Shown: positions 11,488 to 21,601, counted from the stretch's first letter. The stretch is DNA of 64,000 nucleotides from DATAGF01 sp963835685 (GCA_963835685.1 CAWIGI010000008.1:1-64000); one strand, 5' to 3'. Program-made: numbers and translations. Notes: generated from the letters alone by a model not told the origin.

Positions 11488-13375
11488 GTGCGTCGAGGTG
11501 CAGCGTCCGTGGTCGTGCTCGTCGCGCTCCTCGCGACCCTCGGGGTCCTCGGTGCCGGGAGCGGGGCGGGCGGGGACCGGCCTCCGGCGGCGGCGGCGGC
11601 GGCGCGAGAAGGCTCCGCCGCTCGCGCGCTTCGCCTCCTGCCGCGGGTTCCTGGCCCACGTCCGCGCGCGGGCACGGGTCGTGACGGCCCGCCGGGCGGC
11701 CGTCCCGCCGCCGGTCGCCATGCCGGTCCCGGGCGCCGAGGGCGACCGCGCCGCGGTCGCGGCCCCCCGGGCCGGGGTCGACTACTCGGGCACGAACGTC
11801 CAGGAGGCGGGCGTCGACGAGCCCGACCTCGTGAAGACCGACGGCCGCACGGTCTTCGCCATCGCCGGGCGAAGCGTCCACGTCGTCAACGTCACCGGCC
11901 CCGGGCCGCGGCGCGTCGCCGAGCTCACGCTCGACGGCGTGTCGCCGACCGGGCTCCTGCTCGTGGGCGACCGCCTGCTCGTGATCGGCGACTCCGGCGG
12001 CGGACCGGTCCCGGTCGACGGGCCCGTCGCCCGGGCCGAGATCGTCGCGGGCCCGGTGGGCGAGCCGCGCACGGTCCTGGCGCAGGTGAACGTGGCCGAC
12101 CCCGCCCGCCCGCGGACCCTCGCGCGCATGACCGTCAACGGCCGGCTCGTCGCGGCGCGGCGCACGGACGGGACGGTCCGGGCCGTCGTCGCGACGACCC
12201 CCGCCCCGCTGGAGCTGGGGCGGCGCCGGGCCCTGCGGGCGGGCGCCGGGGCGTGGCTCCCGCGCCTCACGGTCAGGGACGTCGCCGCCCGGCGGCCGGC
12301 GCGGCGCGCCGCGGTCGGGTGCCGCGCGGTCAGCCGGCCGGCCACCTTCTCCGGCCTCGGGATGGTGACCGTGCTGACGGTCGACGCCTCCGGGCCCCTC
12401 GCGCTGCTCGACTCCGACGCGATCCTCACCGACGGCGACATCGTCTACGCCTCGCCCGCGGCGATGTACGTCGCGACCTCGCGGTGGGCCGACCCCCTCC
12501 TGGCGGGCGCCGAGACGCCGCCCCGGGGGGCGACGCTCATCCACAAGCTCGACACCTCGGATCCCGCCCGCACGACCTATCGCGCGAGCGGCGCGGTGCG
12601 CGGGTACCTGCTCAATCAGTTCTCGCTGTCGGAGCACGAGGGGCACCTGCGGGCCGCGAGCACCGAGGAGCCCGACTGGTGGAGCGCGCCGGACGGTGGC
12701 GCCCGCGAGAGCGAGAGCGTCGTCACGGTGCTGGCCGAGCGCGAGGGCCGGCTCGCGCGGATCGGCGCGGTCGGCGGCATCGGCCGCGGCGAGCGCATCT
12801 ACGCGGTGCGGTTCCTCGGGCCCAGGGGGTACGTGGTGACCTTCCGCCAGACCGACCCGCTCTACGCGCTCGACCTCTCCGACCCCGCGCGGCCCGCGGT
12901 GCGCGGCGAGCTGAAGATCCCCGGGTTCTCGTCGTACCTGCACCCCGTCGACGACGCGACGCTCATCGGCATCGGCCAGGCCGCGACCGGTGAGGGGCGC
13001 ACGCTCGGCACGCAGGTGTCCCTGTTCGACGTCTCCGACCTGACGTCGCCGCGCCGCATCGCCCAGCGCGAGCTGAACAGCGACTGGTCGGAGGCCGAGT
13101 CGGACCACCACGCCGTGCTCTACTGGCCGGCGGCGCGGCTGCTCGCGCTGCCCGTCCAGTCATACGCCGGCGGCTCCTCGTTCGCCGGCGCCGTGGGCCT
13201 GCACGTCGCGCGCGAGACGGGCATCACGCCGATCGCCCGCATCCAGCACCCCGGGTCGGCGGCCGTGCGGCGCTCCCTGGTGGTGGGCGACGCCCTCTAC
13301 ACGGTCTCGGACCAGGGCATTCTCGCGAGCGCCCTCGGGACGCTCGCGCCGCGGGGCTACGCCGCCTTCGACTGA
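11488..13375 (+). CDS. secreted beta-propeller domain protein
   Basis: Extracytoplasmic protein of the beta-propeller family typified by DYSGTNVQEAGVDEPDLVKT near residue 95, the hallmark of the domain PF09826; role unknown. The N-terminus is a signal peptide (RRGAASVVVLVALLATLGVL) read from a GTG at 11488 with aaggggag upstream. A one-base shift inside the GGC-repeat run near 11600 moves to the frame that carries the rest. Repeated blades are visible (VFAIAGRSVHVVNVTG, YAVRFLGPRGYVVTFRQTDP, PGFSSYLHPVDDATLIGIGQ, DYWP-like DHHAVLYWPAARLLALPV). It is divergent from the cox operon and shares its promoter region. About 628 codons. Confidence 0.82.
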
Positions 13376-13455
13376 CGGCGCTCGGGCGCCGGGCCGTTTG
13401 CGCGGACGCGCTCCGGGGACTGAGCGGGCGATGGCCGCGTTCGACCGCCTCGCCC

Positions 13456-13881
13456 ATGACCGGACGCTGCATGTGCGGCGCCGTGCGCTTCGAGATCACC
13501 CGGCCGCTCCTCAGCGCCCTGTACTGCCACTGCAAGCGCTGTCAGCGACGCACCGGCAGCGCCTTCTCGGTCAGCGCCCTCACGGAGCCCGGGTCGTTCC
13601 GGATCACCGATGGCGAGGACCACCTGCGGTCCTGGCGTCCGCCGGACGACGGCTGGGTGAAGTCGTTCTGCGCGCTGTGCGGGAGTCAGATCCACGCCGG
13701 CGACCCCTCCCAGCCCGAAGTGCTGAGCGTGCGCATGGGCGCCCTCGACGACGACCCGGGGATCCGGCCCCGCGCGCACCAGTTCACCGCCTACGCGGCG
13801 CCGTGGGAGCCGCTGCCCGACGACGGACTGCCGCGCTTTCCCGAGCGGCTGCGGGCGGGCGCGCGGCCGCCGGAGGGCTGA
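13456..13881 (+). CDS. GFA/CENP-V family zinc protein
   Basis: Member of the glutathione-dependent formaldehyde-activating (GFA) fold family. All zinc ligands are visible: TGRCMCGAVRFEI (CxC), YCHCKRCQRRTGSAFS (CxCxxC) and SFCALCGSQI (CxxC). 141 residues, complete. Most family members have no proven activity on S-hydroxymethylglutathione, and actinobacteria use mycothiol, so substrate is open. It stands alone between the propeller gene and the DHFR-like gene. Confidence 0.88.
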   Translation: MTGRCMCGAVRFEITRPLLSALYCHCKRCQRRTGSAFSVSALTEPGSFRITDGEDHLRSWRPPDDGWVKSFCALCGSQIHAGDPSQPEVLSVRMGALDDDPGIRPRAHQFTAYAAPWEPLPDDGLPRFPERLRAGARPPEG

Positions 13882-13906
13882 CCGCCCGAACGGCCGCCGC
13901 TCGCCT

Positions 13907-14506
13907 CTAGGTCTTGCGGGTGTACTGCAGCCCGAGCGCGCCGGTCGCGAGCGTCGTGACGCTCGCGAGATCCCAGTCCGATCGCGGCAGGCCCTCCCGG
14001 AAGAGCCGCAGCCCGCCGCCGACCAGCGCGGGAACCAGGTTCAGGCGCAGCTCGTCGACGAGGTCGGCCTCGAGCAGCTCCTGGATGATGCTGGCGCTGT
14101 TCAGGATGATGATGTCGCGGCCCTCGGCCCGCTTGAGCTCGCGCACCTCGGATTCTGGGTCCCGCTCGGCGATGCGGGCGTTCTGCCACTCCGCGTCCTT
14201 CAGGGTGCGCGAGAAGACGACCTTCTCGACGGTCTCCATCCAGTTCGCCAGGTCGCGATCGCGGGGCGAGGTGTTCGGATCCCTCGCCACCGGCGGCCAC
14301 ACGGCGTAGAAGCCCTCGTAGTTCTTGCGCCCCATCAGGGCCGTGGTCGAACCGCGGTACACGCCCTCGAAGTAGGTCGTCATCTGCTCGGGAGCGGCGT
14401 GCTCGACGAACCACATGACGTCCTGATCGCCGCCCGGGCCTGCCGTGAACCCGTCGAGCGAGACCATCACCGAGGCGATCAGCTTGCGGGTCCCCTGAGC
14501 GCTCAT
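13907..14506 (-). CDS. dihydrofolate reductase-family (RibD C-terminal-like) protein
   Basis: NADPH-dependent reductase fold related to the RibD C-terminal domain and YyaP/YwjB. Start MSAQGTRKLIASVMVSLDGF carries the family motif SVSLDGF; TTALMGRKNYEGF and IIILNSASIIQELLEADLVD follow, then LNLVPALVGGGLRLF. 199 residues, complete. The start is the ATG at 14506 with aggaga 6 bp upstream. True substrate unknown. Confidence 0.88.
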   Translation of the reverse strand: MSAQGTRKLIASVMVSLDGFTAGPGGDQDVMWFVEHAAPEQMTTYFEGVYRGSTTALMGRKNYEGFYAVWPPVARDPNTSPRDRDLANWMETVEKVVFSRTLKDAEWQNARIAERDPESEVRELKRAEGRDIIILNSASIIQELLEADLVDELRLNLVPALVGGGLRLFREGLPRSDWDLASVTTLATGALGLQYTRKT

Positions 14507-14645
14507 GTCATCTCCTCTCGCGGCCCCTCGCGGCCGCCCCGCCTCGACGACTTCGCCGCCGGGGTGGACAACCTCGTGGTCGGGATCGGCACGGACTTCA
14601 CGGCTACGACTTCGGCGGGTAGTCCAAGCAACATCGAAGGAAGAT

Positions 14646-14672
14646 TCGGGCCCGGACGAACTCCGGGCCCGA
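14646..14672. terminator. perfect 11-bp-stem hairpin in a divergent intergenic region
   Basis: Arms TCGGGCCCGGA and TCCGGGCCCGA separated by the 5-base loop cgaac pair perfectly. No T-run follows on either strand, so an intrinsic terminator is not proven. It lies between the divergent DHFR-like and GAF genes, so it could shape an mRNA leader of either gene instead. Confidence 0.5.
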
Positions 14673-14753
14673 TCTGCTTCTGCCCTCAGCTTGTGGGTAC
14701 CAGGGAGAACGTACAGTCGCGCCACCCGGCCCCGACCAGCAGAGCGGCGCCCG

Positions 14754-15317
14754 GTGGACACCCAGGAGGCCCGGACCTCAGAGGGACCCGCGATCGCGCG
14801 CGAGCGCGAGCGCGCCTCCGCGCTCGAGGCCGTCGTCGAGGACCTCGGCGCTGAGCTGTCGCTGCGCCCGCTGCTGGAGCGCATCCTGGAGCGCTCCATC
14901 CAGCTGCTGGAGGGCGACGCCGGCTCCATCAGCCTGGTGGACGAGGCGGCCGGCGTGTACCGCAAGGAGGCCGACATCGGCGTCGCCTGCCAGTCCGGGC
15001 GGGTCTTCCCGCTCACGGAGGGCGTGACGGGCGCGGTGGTCGAGCAGCGCGGCTCGGTGACCTTCGGCGACTACGCGCAGGTGCGCAACGGCCATGTGCC
15101 CGAGGCCGACCGGGCGACGCTGCGGGCCGTGATCGGCGTCCCGATCTGGTGGGGCACGAGCATCATCGGGTCGTGCGGGCGATCGGCTCCAATCGCCGAA
15201 CAGACCCCCGTGCGGGCATCCGCCCGCCCCACGGCCGATGAGTTCCCCGGCAGTCGACCCTCTGACCCCAAGCTCGAGTTGACGGAGATCAGGCCTTCCG
15301 CTCGGGCATCGTCCTGA
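14754..15317 (+). CDS. GAF-domain sensor protein, C-terminally truncated
   Basis: GAF domains bind small ligands and usually sit in front of a kinase, cyclase or LuxR output. Here ERASALEAVVEDLGAELSLR leads into a GAF domain with LLEGDAGSISLVDEAAGVYR and LTEGVTGAVVEQRGSVTFGD. After VIGVPIWWGTSIIGSC (about 15175) the expected last strands and helix are replaced by unrelated Ser/Pro-rich sequence that stops at 15317, with no output domain. The GTG at 14754 is the likely start; the longer upstream frame crosses the hairpin and has no family signal. I read it as a truncated relic or a chimeric junction. Confidence 0.6.
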   Translation: MDTQEARTSEGPAIARERERASALEAVVEDLGAELSLRPLLERILERSIQLLEGDAGSISLVDEAAGVYRKEADIGVACQSGRVFPLTEGVTGAVVEQRGSVTFGDYAQVRNGHVPEADRATLRAVIGVPIWWGTSIIGSCGRSAPIAEQTPVRASARPTADEFPGSRPSDPKLELTEIRPSARASS

Positions 15318-15379
15318 TCGGCTATCAACCTGCCCGACAGCGCGGCAACGCCGACCGGAGCCGGTGGAGGGAGATAAGC

Positions 15380-15784
15380 ATGCTGAAGGACGGACGCGTC
15401 GCCACCAGGCTCCCGGCGCAGGACCTGGAGCGCGCGCGCAGGTTCTACTCCGAGAAGCTCGGTCTCGACCCGAGCGAGGAGCGCCCCGGGGGCTTGCTCT
15501 ATGACCACGGGCAGGGCGCCTTCGCGCTGTTCGAGTTGACCGGGGAGTCGTCGGGGGAGTTCACACAGATGGGCTGGGAGGTGGACGACATCGAAGCCAC
15601 CGTCGCGGAGCTCAGAGAGCGCGGGGTCATCTTCGAGGAGGTCGACGTCCCGGGCTTGAGGACCATCGAGGGCATCGCCGAGGTCGAGGGCAACTACCCC
15701 AGCAAGGGAGGCAAGGGCGAGCGCGCCGCCTGGTTTCGCGACAGCGAGGGCAACATGATCGGGGTCGGGCAACCGATCCTCTAG
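15380..15784 (+). CDS. VOC (glyoxalase/bleomycin-resistance fold) protein
   Basis: Metal-dependent vicinal-oxygen-chelate fold protein. LPAQDLERARRFYSEKLGLD starts the first beta-alpha-beta-beta-beta module, and MGWEVDDIEATVAELRERGV with AAWFRDSEGNMIGVGQPIL forms the second. 134 residues, complete, ATG at 15380 after ggagggagataag. The usual metal Glu is in the WFRDSEGN region. Substrate not deducible; single-gene unit. Confidence 0.88.
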   Translation: MLKDGRVATRLPAQDLERARRFYSEKLGLDPSEERPGGLLYDHGQGAFALFELTGESSGEFTQMGWEVDDIEATVAELRERGVIFEEVDVPGLRTIEGIAEVEGNYPSKGGKGERAAWFRDSEGNMIGVGQPIL

Positions 15785-15842
15785 CGATGCGGGCGATCGC
15801 CGACGATAGGATGCGGCCAGCGAGCATCCGAGGTTCACCACG

Positions 15843-16796
15843 GTGAGCGACCCAGCGCCACCCAGCCTCGCCCTCGCCGACTCGGGCGAGTTAACCCGAC
15901 GTGCGGAGGCCGCCCCGGACCTGCTCGGCGGGGCCTGTGCGGTCTGCCCGCGCGGCTGCCCGGTGGACCGCCTCGACGACCAGCACGGCCTCTGCGCGAT
16001 CGGGCGGCAGGCGGTCGTCGCCTCCTACTTCCCCCACTTCGGCGAGGAGGACTGCCTGCGCGGCTGGCGGGGGTCGGGGACGATCTTCTTCAGCGGCTGC
16101 AACCTGCGCTGCGTCTTCTGCCAGAACTACGACATCTCGTGGCAGGTGAAGGGGGAGCGCGTCTCGCCGGAGCGCCTCGCCGAGATGATGCTGGAGCTCC
16201 AGGCGCTCGGCTGCCACAACATCAACTGGGTGACGCCCGAGCACGTGGTGCCGCAGATCATGGAGGCGGTGCCGCTCGCGCTGGCGGCGGGCCTCCGCCT
16301 GCCGATCGTCTACAACACCAGCTCCTACGACAGCCCCGACAGCCTCGCGCTGATGGAGGGGGTCGTCAACGTCTACATGCCGGACCTCAAGTTCGCCACG
16401 AGCGAGCGGGCGCGCCGGTACGTGCGGCGGGCCGACTACCCGGAGGTGGCCCGCGCCGCGGTCCGCGAGATGCACCGGCAGGTGGGCGACCTCGTGCTGG
16501 ACGACCAGGGGCTGGCCCGCCGGGGGCTGATCCTGCGCCACCTCGTGATGCCCGGCCTGATCGACGAGACGCGGGCCGTCCTGCGCTGGGTCGCGGAGGA
16601 GCTCGGGACGACCACCTACGTCAACCTCATGGCCCAGTACTACCCCGCCGGCCGGGTCTCGGCCGGCGAGTACGGGGAGATCAACCGGGGCGTGAGCCGC
16701 GCCGAGTTCATCGGCGCGGTCGAGGCGGCGTGGGAGCTCGAGCTGCGCCTCGACGAGCGGAGCGTCTCCGCGGGCCTCACGTCGCTGACCGACTGA
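15843..16796 (+). CDS. radical SAM protein, PflA-like (COG1313)
   Basis: Radical S-adenosylmethionine enzyme. The 4Fe-4S motif is SGCNLRCVFCQNYDIS (CxxxCxxC with the NYDIS ending typical of pyruvate-formate-lyase-activating-like proteins of COG1313). An N-terminal Cys cluster precedes it (GACAVCPRGCPVDR, then GLCAIG). Then come WVTPEHVVPQIMEAVPLAL and YMPDLKFATSERARRYVRRA. 317 residues, GTG start at 15843 (one base after an accacg stretch). Its glycyl-radical or other protein partner is not in the window. Confidence 0.88.
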   Translation: MSDPAPPSLALADSGELTRRAEAAPDLLGGACAVCPRGCPVDRLDDQHGLCAIGRQAVVASYFPHFGEEDCLRGWRGSGTIFFSGCNLRCVFCQNYDISWQVKGERVSPERLAEMMLELQALGCHNINWVTPEHVVPQIMEAVPLALAAGLRLPIVYNTSSYDSPDSLALMEGVVNVYMPDLKFATSERARRYVRRADYPEVARAAVREMHRQVGDLVLDDQGLARRGLILRHLVMPGLIDETRAVLRWVAEELGTTTYVNLMAQYYPAGRVSAGEYGEINRGVSRAEFIGAVEAAWELELRLDERSVSAGLTSLTD

Positions 16797-16809
16797 ACGC
16801 CGCGGGCCG

Positions 16810-17577
16810 TCACGAAGGTGCCCGCCCCTCGGGCAGGACCTGGCCGCCGTTGACCACGAGCGTCTGACCGGTGATGTAGCCCGCCTCCTCGGACGCGAGG
16901 AAGCGGACCGCCCAGCCGACCTCCTCGGGCTCCGCGAGCCGCTTCAGCGGGATCGACTCGACCATCGCGCGCCGGTGGCCCTCCTCCAACCGCTCGAATC
17001 CGGGGGTACGGACGTTGCCGGGTTGCACGGCGTTGACCGTGATGCCGTCCGAGACCAGCTCCAGCGCGGCGCCGCGCATCATGCCGAGCAGCGCCGCCTT
17101 CGAGGCGGCGTAGTGCGCGAGCCCCGGGACGGCGACGAGGGGGCCCGTGATCGAGGAGGTGAGGACGATCCTCCCGTAGCGCCGCCGCCGCATCGCCGGC
17201 ACGCACGCCTGAAGGGCGTGGAGCGCCCCCTTGACGTTGACGTCCATGACGCGGTCCCAGTCCTCGCCGGTCATCGCCAGCAGGGTGGCCGAGGGATAGA
17301 TGCCCGCGTTCGCCGCGAGGATGTCGATCCGTCCGAAGCGGTCGAGGGCGGAGACGGCCATGGCCTCGACCGAGCCCCGATCGGCGACATCGACCTGGAT
17401 CGCGACCGCCTCCACGTCCTTCGATCGCAGCGCCGCGGCGGCCTCGGCGCCCGCCGCCCCGTCGAGGTCGGCGATCACCACCTGCGCCCCCTCGCGGCCG
17501 AGCACCTCGGCGATGCCGCGACCGACGCCCGTCGCCGCGCCCGTGACGACGGCCACCCGCTCATCGAGACTCTTCAT
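16810..17577 (-). CDS. SDR family NAD(P)-dependent oxidoreductase (FabG-like)
   Basis: Classical short-chain dehydrogenase. Visible: nucleotide motif VTGAATGVGRGIAEVLG, NAG structural motif ILAANAGIY, catalytic Ser in VLTSSITGP, active-site YAASKAAL, then NAVQPGNVRTPG and the C-terminal GYITGQTLVVNGGQ. 255 residues, complete. It ends convergently with the radical SAM gene, only 13 bp away. Substrate unknown. Confidence 0.9.
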   Translation of the reverse strand: MKSLDERVAVVTGAATGVGRGIAEVLGREGAQVVIADLDGAAGAEAAAALRSKDVEAVAIQVDVADRGSVEAMAVSALDRFGRIDILAANAGIYPSATLLAMTGEDWDRVMDVNVKGALHALQACVPAMRRRRYGRIVLTSSITGPLVAVPGLAHYAASKAALLGMMRGAALELVSDGITVNAVQPGNVRTPGFERLEEGHRRAMVESIPLKRLAEPEEVGWAVRFLASEEAGYITGQTLVVNGGQVLPEGRAPS

Positions 17578-17604
17578 CAGCGCTCCATGCAGTCGAACCA
17601 GCTA

Positions 17605-20600
17605 CTACCGGATCCAGAGCTGGTCGAGCAGCACCCCCCAGACCGGATGGTGCTGGAAGTTGCCCACCCGGTCGCTCAGGAATCGCACGCTGGCCGGGGT
17701 CGCATACCCGACCCAGGGCGCCTGGTCCGTGAGGGCCCGGTCGATGCCCGCCCACAGCTCGTCCGCGGCCGCCGGGTCCGTCGCCTGGAGCGCGAGCGCC
17801 TCGTCCATCTGCCGGTCGATCGCAGGGTCGCAGAAGCGCGAGGGGTCGGCCGCGCCGCATCGCAGCTGCTCGAAGAACGTGTACGGGGCGGGGTAGTCGA
17901 TGATCCACCCCGTGACCGCCACCTGGACCGCGTCCGGATCGGGCCCGTAGGCGTCCGCCAGCCATTCCTCGTTCGACGTGAGCCTCGCGGTGGCGCGGTA
18001 CCCGAGCTGCCGCAGGGACTCGGCGACATGGCGAGCCTCCCGGGTGAGCTCCGGCGGGCTCCTGACCACCACGGCGGCGCCGGCGGTGCCCGAGCGCGCC
18101 ACGAGGCGTTTCGCCTCCTCGAGGTCCGGCCCGCGCCAGACCCCGTCTCCCCGCGGGTCCCGCGTGAACGGGCAGTAAGGCTCGTGGGCGGGGAAGTTCG
18201 GGGGGAGCACCTGGCAGGTCGGGCGCCCGTACTGCGGCCCGCCCAACATGCGGATGAGCTCCTCGCGGTCGAGGGCGTAGGCCACCGCCCGCCGGGCGTC
18301 GAGGCGGTCGAACGGCGTCAGGGTGGTGTTGAGCGCCACCAGGAGGGTCGACGAGAGCGGGGCGGCGCGCAGTCGCCCCGGGTACTGGACGGCGAGCCGC
18401 TCGAGCTGGGCCGGCGCGATCCGGTCGAACAGGGCCGTGTCGAGGCGTCCCTCCTCGATGTCCCTCAGCGCCTCCGACTCCCCGGCCACCGTCAGGAGGA
18501 TCTCGTCCGGGTAGCCGTCTGGGCGGGCGGCCCTCGACCACTCCCGGAAGCGGGGGTTCCGCACCAGCCTCAGCTCGCGCCCGGGCCGGTGGCTCGCGAC
18601 CATGTAGGGGCCGGTGGCCGGCAGGCCCCGGCGGGTCACCTCCGTAGATGGGGCCGATGGAGCCACCGCATGGGCGAACGGGAGGGCGAGGTAGTGGATC
18701 AGGTTGGGGTCGGGGCGGGTCAGGTGGATCGCGACGGTGTTCGCGGCCGCGTCGGCGACGATCCCGCGTGAGAGGTCGCACGTGGACGGGCCCCGGCGGC
18801 ATTCCGCCGCCCCGACGATGACGTCGTAGTACGGCGCCGGGGCCGGCCCGAGCCTGTAGTAGCGCTCGATCGCCCGGCGGAAGTCCTCGGGGCCGACCGG
18901 CTCGCCGGTGGAATAGCTCACACCGCGCCGGAGCTGGAACGTGTACGTCCGGCCGTCGTCGGTGGGGGTGGGGATCGAGGCGGCGAGGTTCGGCACGAGC
19001 GCCGCTCCGTCGGTTCCGGCCACGCGCCGGTAGGCGGTCAGGCCGTCCCCGGTCAGGTCGACGTTCCAGAGCAGCGAGTAGTCGAACTGGTCGACCGTCG
19101 GGCCGAATTCGGGGACCGCGACCCGGAGCGTGCCCCCCCGGTGCGCGGGCGAGGCGTCGCGGGCGGCCACCCAGAGGCGGCCGCCGTCGGGCTCGAGCCC
19201 GACGGGGCGCTGGCCGGTCTCGATGGTCTCGACGACGGCGTTCGTGCGCGGGTCGATCCTCATGACCGTCCCGCCGAGCTCGTTCGCGACCCAGACCCCG
19301 TCGTCACCGACCGCGAGGCTTGCGGGGCCCGTCGCCGACCGGGATGGTGGCCGACACGGCGTTGGTGCCGGGATCGATCCGCGAGACGGTGCCGTCGAGG
19401 GTGTTGCCGACCCACACGGCGTCCGCTCCGGCCTCGATCGGGCCGGGGGCGTTGCCGACGCCGATCCGCTGCAGGACCCGGCCGGTCCGCGGGTCGATGC
19501 GCGACACGCTCGCATCGGTCTCGTTGGTCGCCCAGACGGCGCCGGCACCGACGGCGATGCCGATCGGCGATCCGCCGACCGGGACGGACCACTCGACCCG
19601 CCCGCGTCATGGGCGTCGACCCGAGTGACCGAGCGGGCGTACCGGCTCGCCACCCAGACTGCGCCGTCACCGTGGGCGACGCCGCGCGGACCACTCGGGA
19701 CACGTGACGGTCTGGACGATCGCGTTCGTCTCGGGGCTGACGCGCGCCAGCGTCCCCGCGAGACCGTTGGTCGCCCAGACGGAGTTGCCGCCGGCCGCGA
19801 TCCCGTCGGGCCCGCCTCCGAGCGGGACGGTCTGGACGACGGCGCCGGCCTCCGGGTCGATCCGCTTGAGCGCGCCCCCCGAGACGTCGCCCACCCAGAC
19901 CGCGCCCGTGGTCAGCGCGAGCTGGGACGGGCTCCCCCCGACGTCGATCGGCGCCTCTGCCCGGCCCGACCTCGGATCGATGAGGGCGATCGAGTCGCCG
20001 GGGATCGCCGGGCTTGCGCCGTCCCCTCCACGGACCGCCAGCCAGATCCCGAGCCCGGCCGCCACGGCGAGGACGGCGGCGCCGAGGGCGATCAGTGGAC
20101 GGGCGCGGCCGAAGGCGATCGCACGACGGGGACGCGAGGGCGGGGGGCTCGCGACGGCCGGGGTTTCTGCGACCGCCCGCGCGGGGGGCGCGAGCGCAGG
20201 GTCCTGGGTGAGGATGCGCCGCTCGAGGTCCTTCAGAGCCCCTCCGGGCTCGATGCCCAGCTCGTCGGCGAGAGCGCGGCGCCCGGAGGCGTACCGCTCC
20301 AGCGCCTCGGCCTGGCGGCCGCTCCCGTAGAGGGCGAGCATGAGCTGGCCGCGCAGGCGCTCCCGTAGGGGGTGCTCCTCGACGAGCGCCTCGAGCTCGC
20401 CGACGAGGTCGCTGTGGCGCCCGAGCTGGAGGTCGGCCTCGATGCGCTCCTCCAGGCAGGCGAGGCGCGATTCCTCGAGGCGGGCGATGTCGCGCTGGGC
20501 CCACCCCTCGTAGGCGAAGTCGGCGAGGGGCGGCCCGCGCCAGAGGGCGAGCGCCTCGCGGAGCGTCGCGGCCGCGCCGGCGGCGTCACCGGCGGCCAGC

Positions 20601-20947
20601 GCCTCGCGTCCGGAGGCCGACAGCTCCTGGAAGCGGTCGAGGTCGAGCTGCCCGTGCGCCACGTGCAGGAGGTAGCCGGGCGCGCGGGTCTCGATCGCGC
20701 TGGCGCGGGACCCGTCGGCCGGCACGGCCCGGCGCAGCTGGGAGATGTACACCTGGACGGTCTGGCGGGCCGTCGGCGGGGGCGACTCCCCCCAGAGCTC
20801 GGCGATCAACCGGTCGGTCGAGACGACCTCGTTCGCGCGCAGCAGCAGGAGCGCCAGCAGGGCCCGCTGGCGGAGCCCTCCGAGCGCGACTGCTCGGTCG
20901 CCGTCGAGGACCTCGAGCGGCCCCAGGATCCGGAAAGACGCGGGCAT
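17605..20947 (-). CDS. transmembrane BTAD regulator fused to a propeller and SBP_bac_5 domain
   Basis: A single protein of about 1,110 residues joins four parts. Residues 1-85 form an OmpR/AfsR-type winged helix (FRILGPLEVLDGDRAVALGG, RALLALLLLRANEVVSTDRL). Residues about 90-245 form a BTAD helical domain (EGWAQRDIARLEESRLACLE). A membrane helix follows at about 285-307 (LIALGAAVLAVAAGLGIWLA). Next is a YncE-like propeller with repeated VWV...RIDP blades, and then a peptide/nickel-type solute-binding domain (LPPNFPAHEPYCPFTRD, WIIDYPAPYTFFEQL). DNA binding would be inside, ligand binding outside, like CadC/ToxR. Three indels in the propeller (near 19690, 19600, 19325) shift frame. No ABC permease is nearby, which favours a sensor role. 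Confidence 0.8.
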
Positions 20948-21108
20948 AGGAGTGCGGCGAACGTACCCCGTCGCGCCCGGATTCGGGTAGCGGCGCGGGG
21001 GACGGGCTCCCCTTGGACAAGCGTTTAGCGACTGTTTGGGGCGGGTTTGGCCGCGCTTTGGCCCGAGGGTGGAGCGTCGGGCGCGTCAATCCCAACGGGA
21101 GGCCTGTG

Positions 21109-21486
21109 ATGAACATGCACATGAAGATCGCCCGGGCGTCGGCCGTGCTCTCCGCCGCCGCCCTGCTCGGCGCCGCGCCGGCGCTGGCGCAGGAAACGGA
21201 TCCGTTCGCGGCCTGCCGGGCGGCCGGGACGCCGACCGGCATCGAGCGGTCCCTCTGCTACCGCAGCGCCGCGAACCTTGCCAACGAGCAGATCACGCAT
21301 GCGCCGGTGACGCGGCCGATCGTGATCGACGGGACGGGCTTCGACTGGACCGACGCCGGCGTCGGGTTCGCCGCGGCGGCCGGTCTCGCGCTGCTCGGCG
21401 CGGGAGCCGCCGTGGCCGTGCGCTCGCGGCGGCTGGAGCCCTCACCCCACGGCGCGAGCCGGATGGGCCGTCGCCTCGACGGGTAG
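21109..21486 (+). CDS. small secreted protein with C-terminal membrane helix, 125 aa
   Basis: Family not recognised. Signal peptide (KIARASAVLSAAALLGAAPA then ALAQE), a 60-residue exported segment with two Cys (FAACRAAGTPTG, RSLCYRSAANLANEQIT) that could form a disulfide, a GFDWTDAGVGFAAAAG turn, and a C-terminal helix LALLGAGAAVAVRSRR with a basic end. The ATG at 21109 has gggagg 6 bp upstream, which decides it over an earlier in-frame start. Divergent from the BTAD regulator, so it is a candidate target of it. Confidence 0.7.
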   Translation: MNMHMKIARASAVLSAAALLGAAPALAQETDPFAACRAAGTPTGIERSLCYRSAANLANEQITHAPVTRPIVIDGTGFDWTDAGVGFAAAAGLALLGAGAAVAVRSRRLEPSPHGASRMGRRLDG

Positions 21487-21507
21487 CGCGGCCATCCACC
21501 CTCCATG

Positions 21508-21533
21508 GGTCGCCTCGCTTGGGCGGGGCGACC
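21508..21533 (+). terminator. strong hairpin after the small secreted protein gene
   Basis: GGTCGCCTCGC pairs with GCGGGGCGACC (one G-T pair) around a TTGG loop, 22 bp after the stop at 21486. No T-run follows, so a Rho-independent terminator is only probable. Confidence 0.5.
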
Positions 21534-21573
21534 TGGCACCGGCGGTGGATCGTTGAGAGCGAGGGGGCGAGGC

Positions 21574-21601
21574 GACCACAGGTGCCGAGTGACCACAGGT
21601 G
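21574..21601. repeat. 11-bp direct repeat gaccacaggtg, two copies
   Basis: Copies at 21574-21584 and 21591-21601, start to start 17 bp. They lie between a terminator-like hairpin and the 3' end of the convergent gene at 21678, so an operator role is not obvious. Confidence 0.4.

Noticed and set aside
13377..13390. Terminator after the beta-propeller gene
   Set aside because: GGCGC-TCGG-GCGCC is only a 5-bp stem with no T-run, too common in such GC-rich DNA.
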